This document shows, piece by piece, positions 13,201 through 13,663 of a DNA stretch of 13,663 bases. The notes beneath the pieces were generated by a model. It was given only the letters and a program-made list of their open reading frames with translations, did not search any database and was not told the origin of the DNA. Both the position numbers and the translations under genes were made by a program. Positions within the stretch are counted from its first letter, which is position 1; every line of letters begins with the position of its first letter. Source of the DNA: Chloroflexota bacterium (GTDB taxonomy: Bacteria > Chloroflexota > Dehalococcoidia > Lucifugimonadales > Lucifugimonadaceae); NCBI GenBank assembly GCA_030831265.1, contig JAURLM010000116.1, positions 1-13,663 of the forward strand, given 5' to 3'.

Positions 13201-13663
13201 TGGTGATGCAGTCAACTCTCAACACGATTGAGGCGATGAAGCGCCGCCGTCAGGGTGGGGCTGCGATGCCATCACTTGCTGCTTCCGGTGCGATGCCGGA
13301 GTCAGTCAATCCCATCACGGGCGTTCCGGCATTACCGCCGCCCATCAATGTACCTACCTTGCCGACGCCAGCATCACCGATGGCTGCTCCTACGGGACAG
13401 ATGTATGGACCGCCCATGCAAGGGCGGAACTTTATGCTAGACCGTGGAGATGGGACACCATTGCTGCCTTATTTCTCCAAAACGGGCGCTGCGCCGAACA
13501 TCCCCGGCATGACTGCCGTTGACGTTGGCACAGGCGGTCTTTTGGGTGGTGGCAGCGAAGCCGCTTCCGCTGCCGCAGCAAGCGGTGGCATGGGCGGACT
13601 GCTTGGCGGTGCCCTAATGAACGATAAGGGCAACTTCCGTGGTGTCCTGCCGATGCTTTTCGG
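13200..13663 (+). CDS. Pro/Gly/Ala-rich internal virion protein (3' partial)
   Basis: An ATG at 13200 overlaps the preceding TAA by one base and has AGAGG 9 bases upstream. From it the frame stays open to the right edge, giving 154 residues without a stop. It begins MVMQSTLNTIEAMKRRRQGG, continues with a Pro-rich stretch (GVPALPPPINVPTLPTP...), then TPLLPYFSKTGAAPNIPG and Gly/Ala-rich, mildly hydrophobic repeats (GGLLGGGSEAASAAAASGG, GMGGLLGGALM). Such composition occurs in phage internal or membrane-interacting ejection proteins. The end, GVLPMLFG, resembles the stretch just before the S74 domain in the 11333-12451 product (LLPMLFS), so a similar domain could lie beyond the edge. Function not recognised. 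Confidence 0.72.
   Translation, partial: MVMQSTLNTIEAMKRRRQGGAAMPSLAASGAMPESVNPITGVPALPPPINVPTLPTPASPMAAPTGQMYGPPMQGRNFMLDRGDGTPLLPYFSKTGAAPNIPGMTAVDVGTGGLLGGGSEAASAAAASGGMGGLLGGALMNDKGNFRGVLPMLF

Overview
The window is a densely packed virion-morphogenesis segment of a tailed double-stranded DNA phage (or a prophage of one), most consistent with a short-tailed podovirus. The basis is a DUF5309/SU10-type major capsid protein, an SU10/P22 gp4-type head-tail adaptor, a nozzle-like beta-propeller protein, and internal (ejection) proteins including a lytic transglycosylase, with no tape-measure, sheath or tube genes. All genes I support are on the + strand. Most overlap by 1-4 bases or abut, and no gene-free stretch exceeds 49 bases. 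No integrase, repressor, tRNA, CRISPR or insertion sequence is visible. The host cannot be told from the sequence; its moderate GC content suggests a proteobacterium, but that is a guess.

Layout. (1) Head, 1-2836: the C-terminal end of a probable scaffold protein, the major capsid protein followed by a hairpin terminator, a small conserved-looking unknown protein, a glycosyltransferase-like protein with a DxD motif, and the head-tail adaptor. (2) Receptor-binding and appendage cassette, 2833-8515: a small beta-rich fiber-type protein, a long fiber with a self-cleaving S74 chaperone, a fiber with a C1q-like tip, a small unknown protein, a carbohydrate-binding-like fiber, a 61-residue unknown, a protein with six 20-residue repeats followed by six tryptophans spaced exactly 10 residues apart, and a tail-collar protein with His-x-His pairs. 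(3) Lysis and tail tube, 8515-10758: a Cys/His amidase-like endolysin and the nozzle-like protein. (4) Internal virion proteins, 10755-13663: a small unknown, a GNAT-like protein, a helical Ala/Gln-rich protein that unexpectedly ends in an S74 chaperone domain, a lytic transglycosylase, and a Pro/Gly/Ala-rich protein cut by the right edge.

Working together: scaffold and capsid protein build the shell, adaptor and nozzle close the portal vertex and form the short tail, the fiber set recognises the cell surface, and the internal proteins are likely expelled to open the wall and conduct DNA. The fiber cassette is a compositional mosaic, with patches near 35% GC beside patches near 65%, as expected for exchanged receptor-binding modules. 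I do not see a clearly novel defence or mobile system. The most unusual points are the S74 domain on a probable ejection protein, the glycosyltransferase-like gene inside the head operon, the Trp-periodic repeat protein and the Ig-like insertion in the nozzle.
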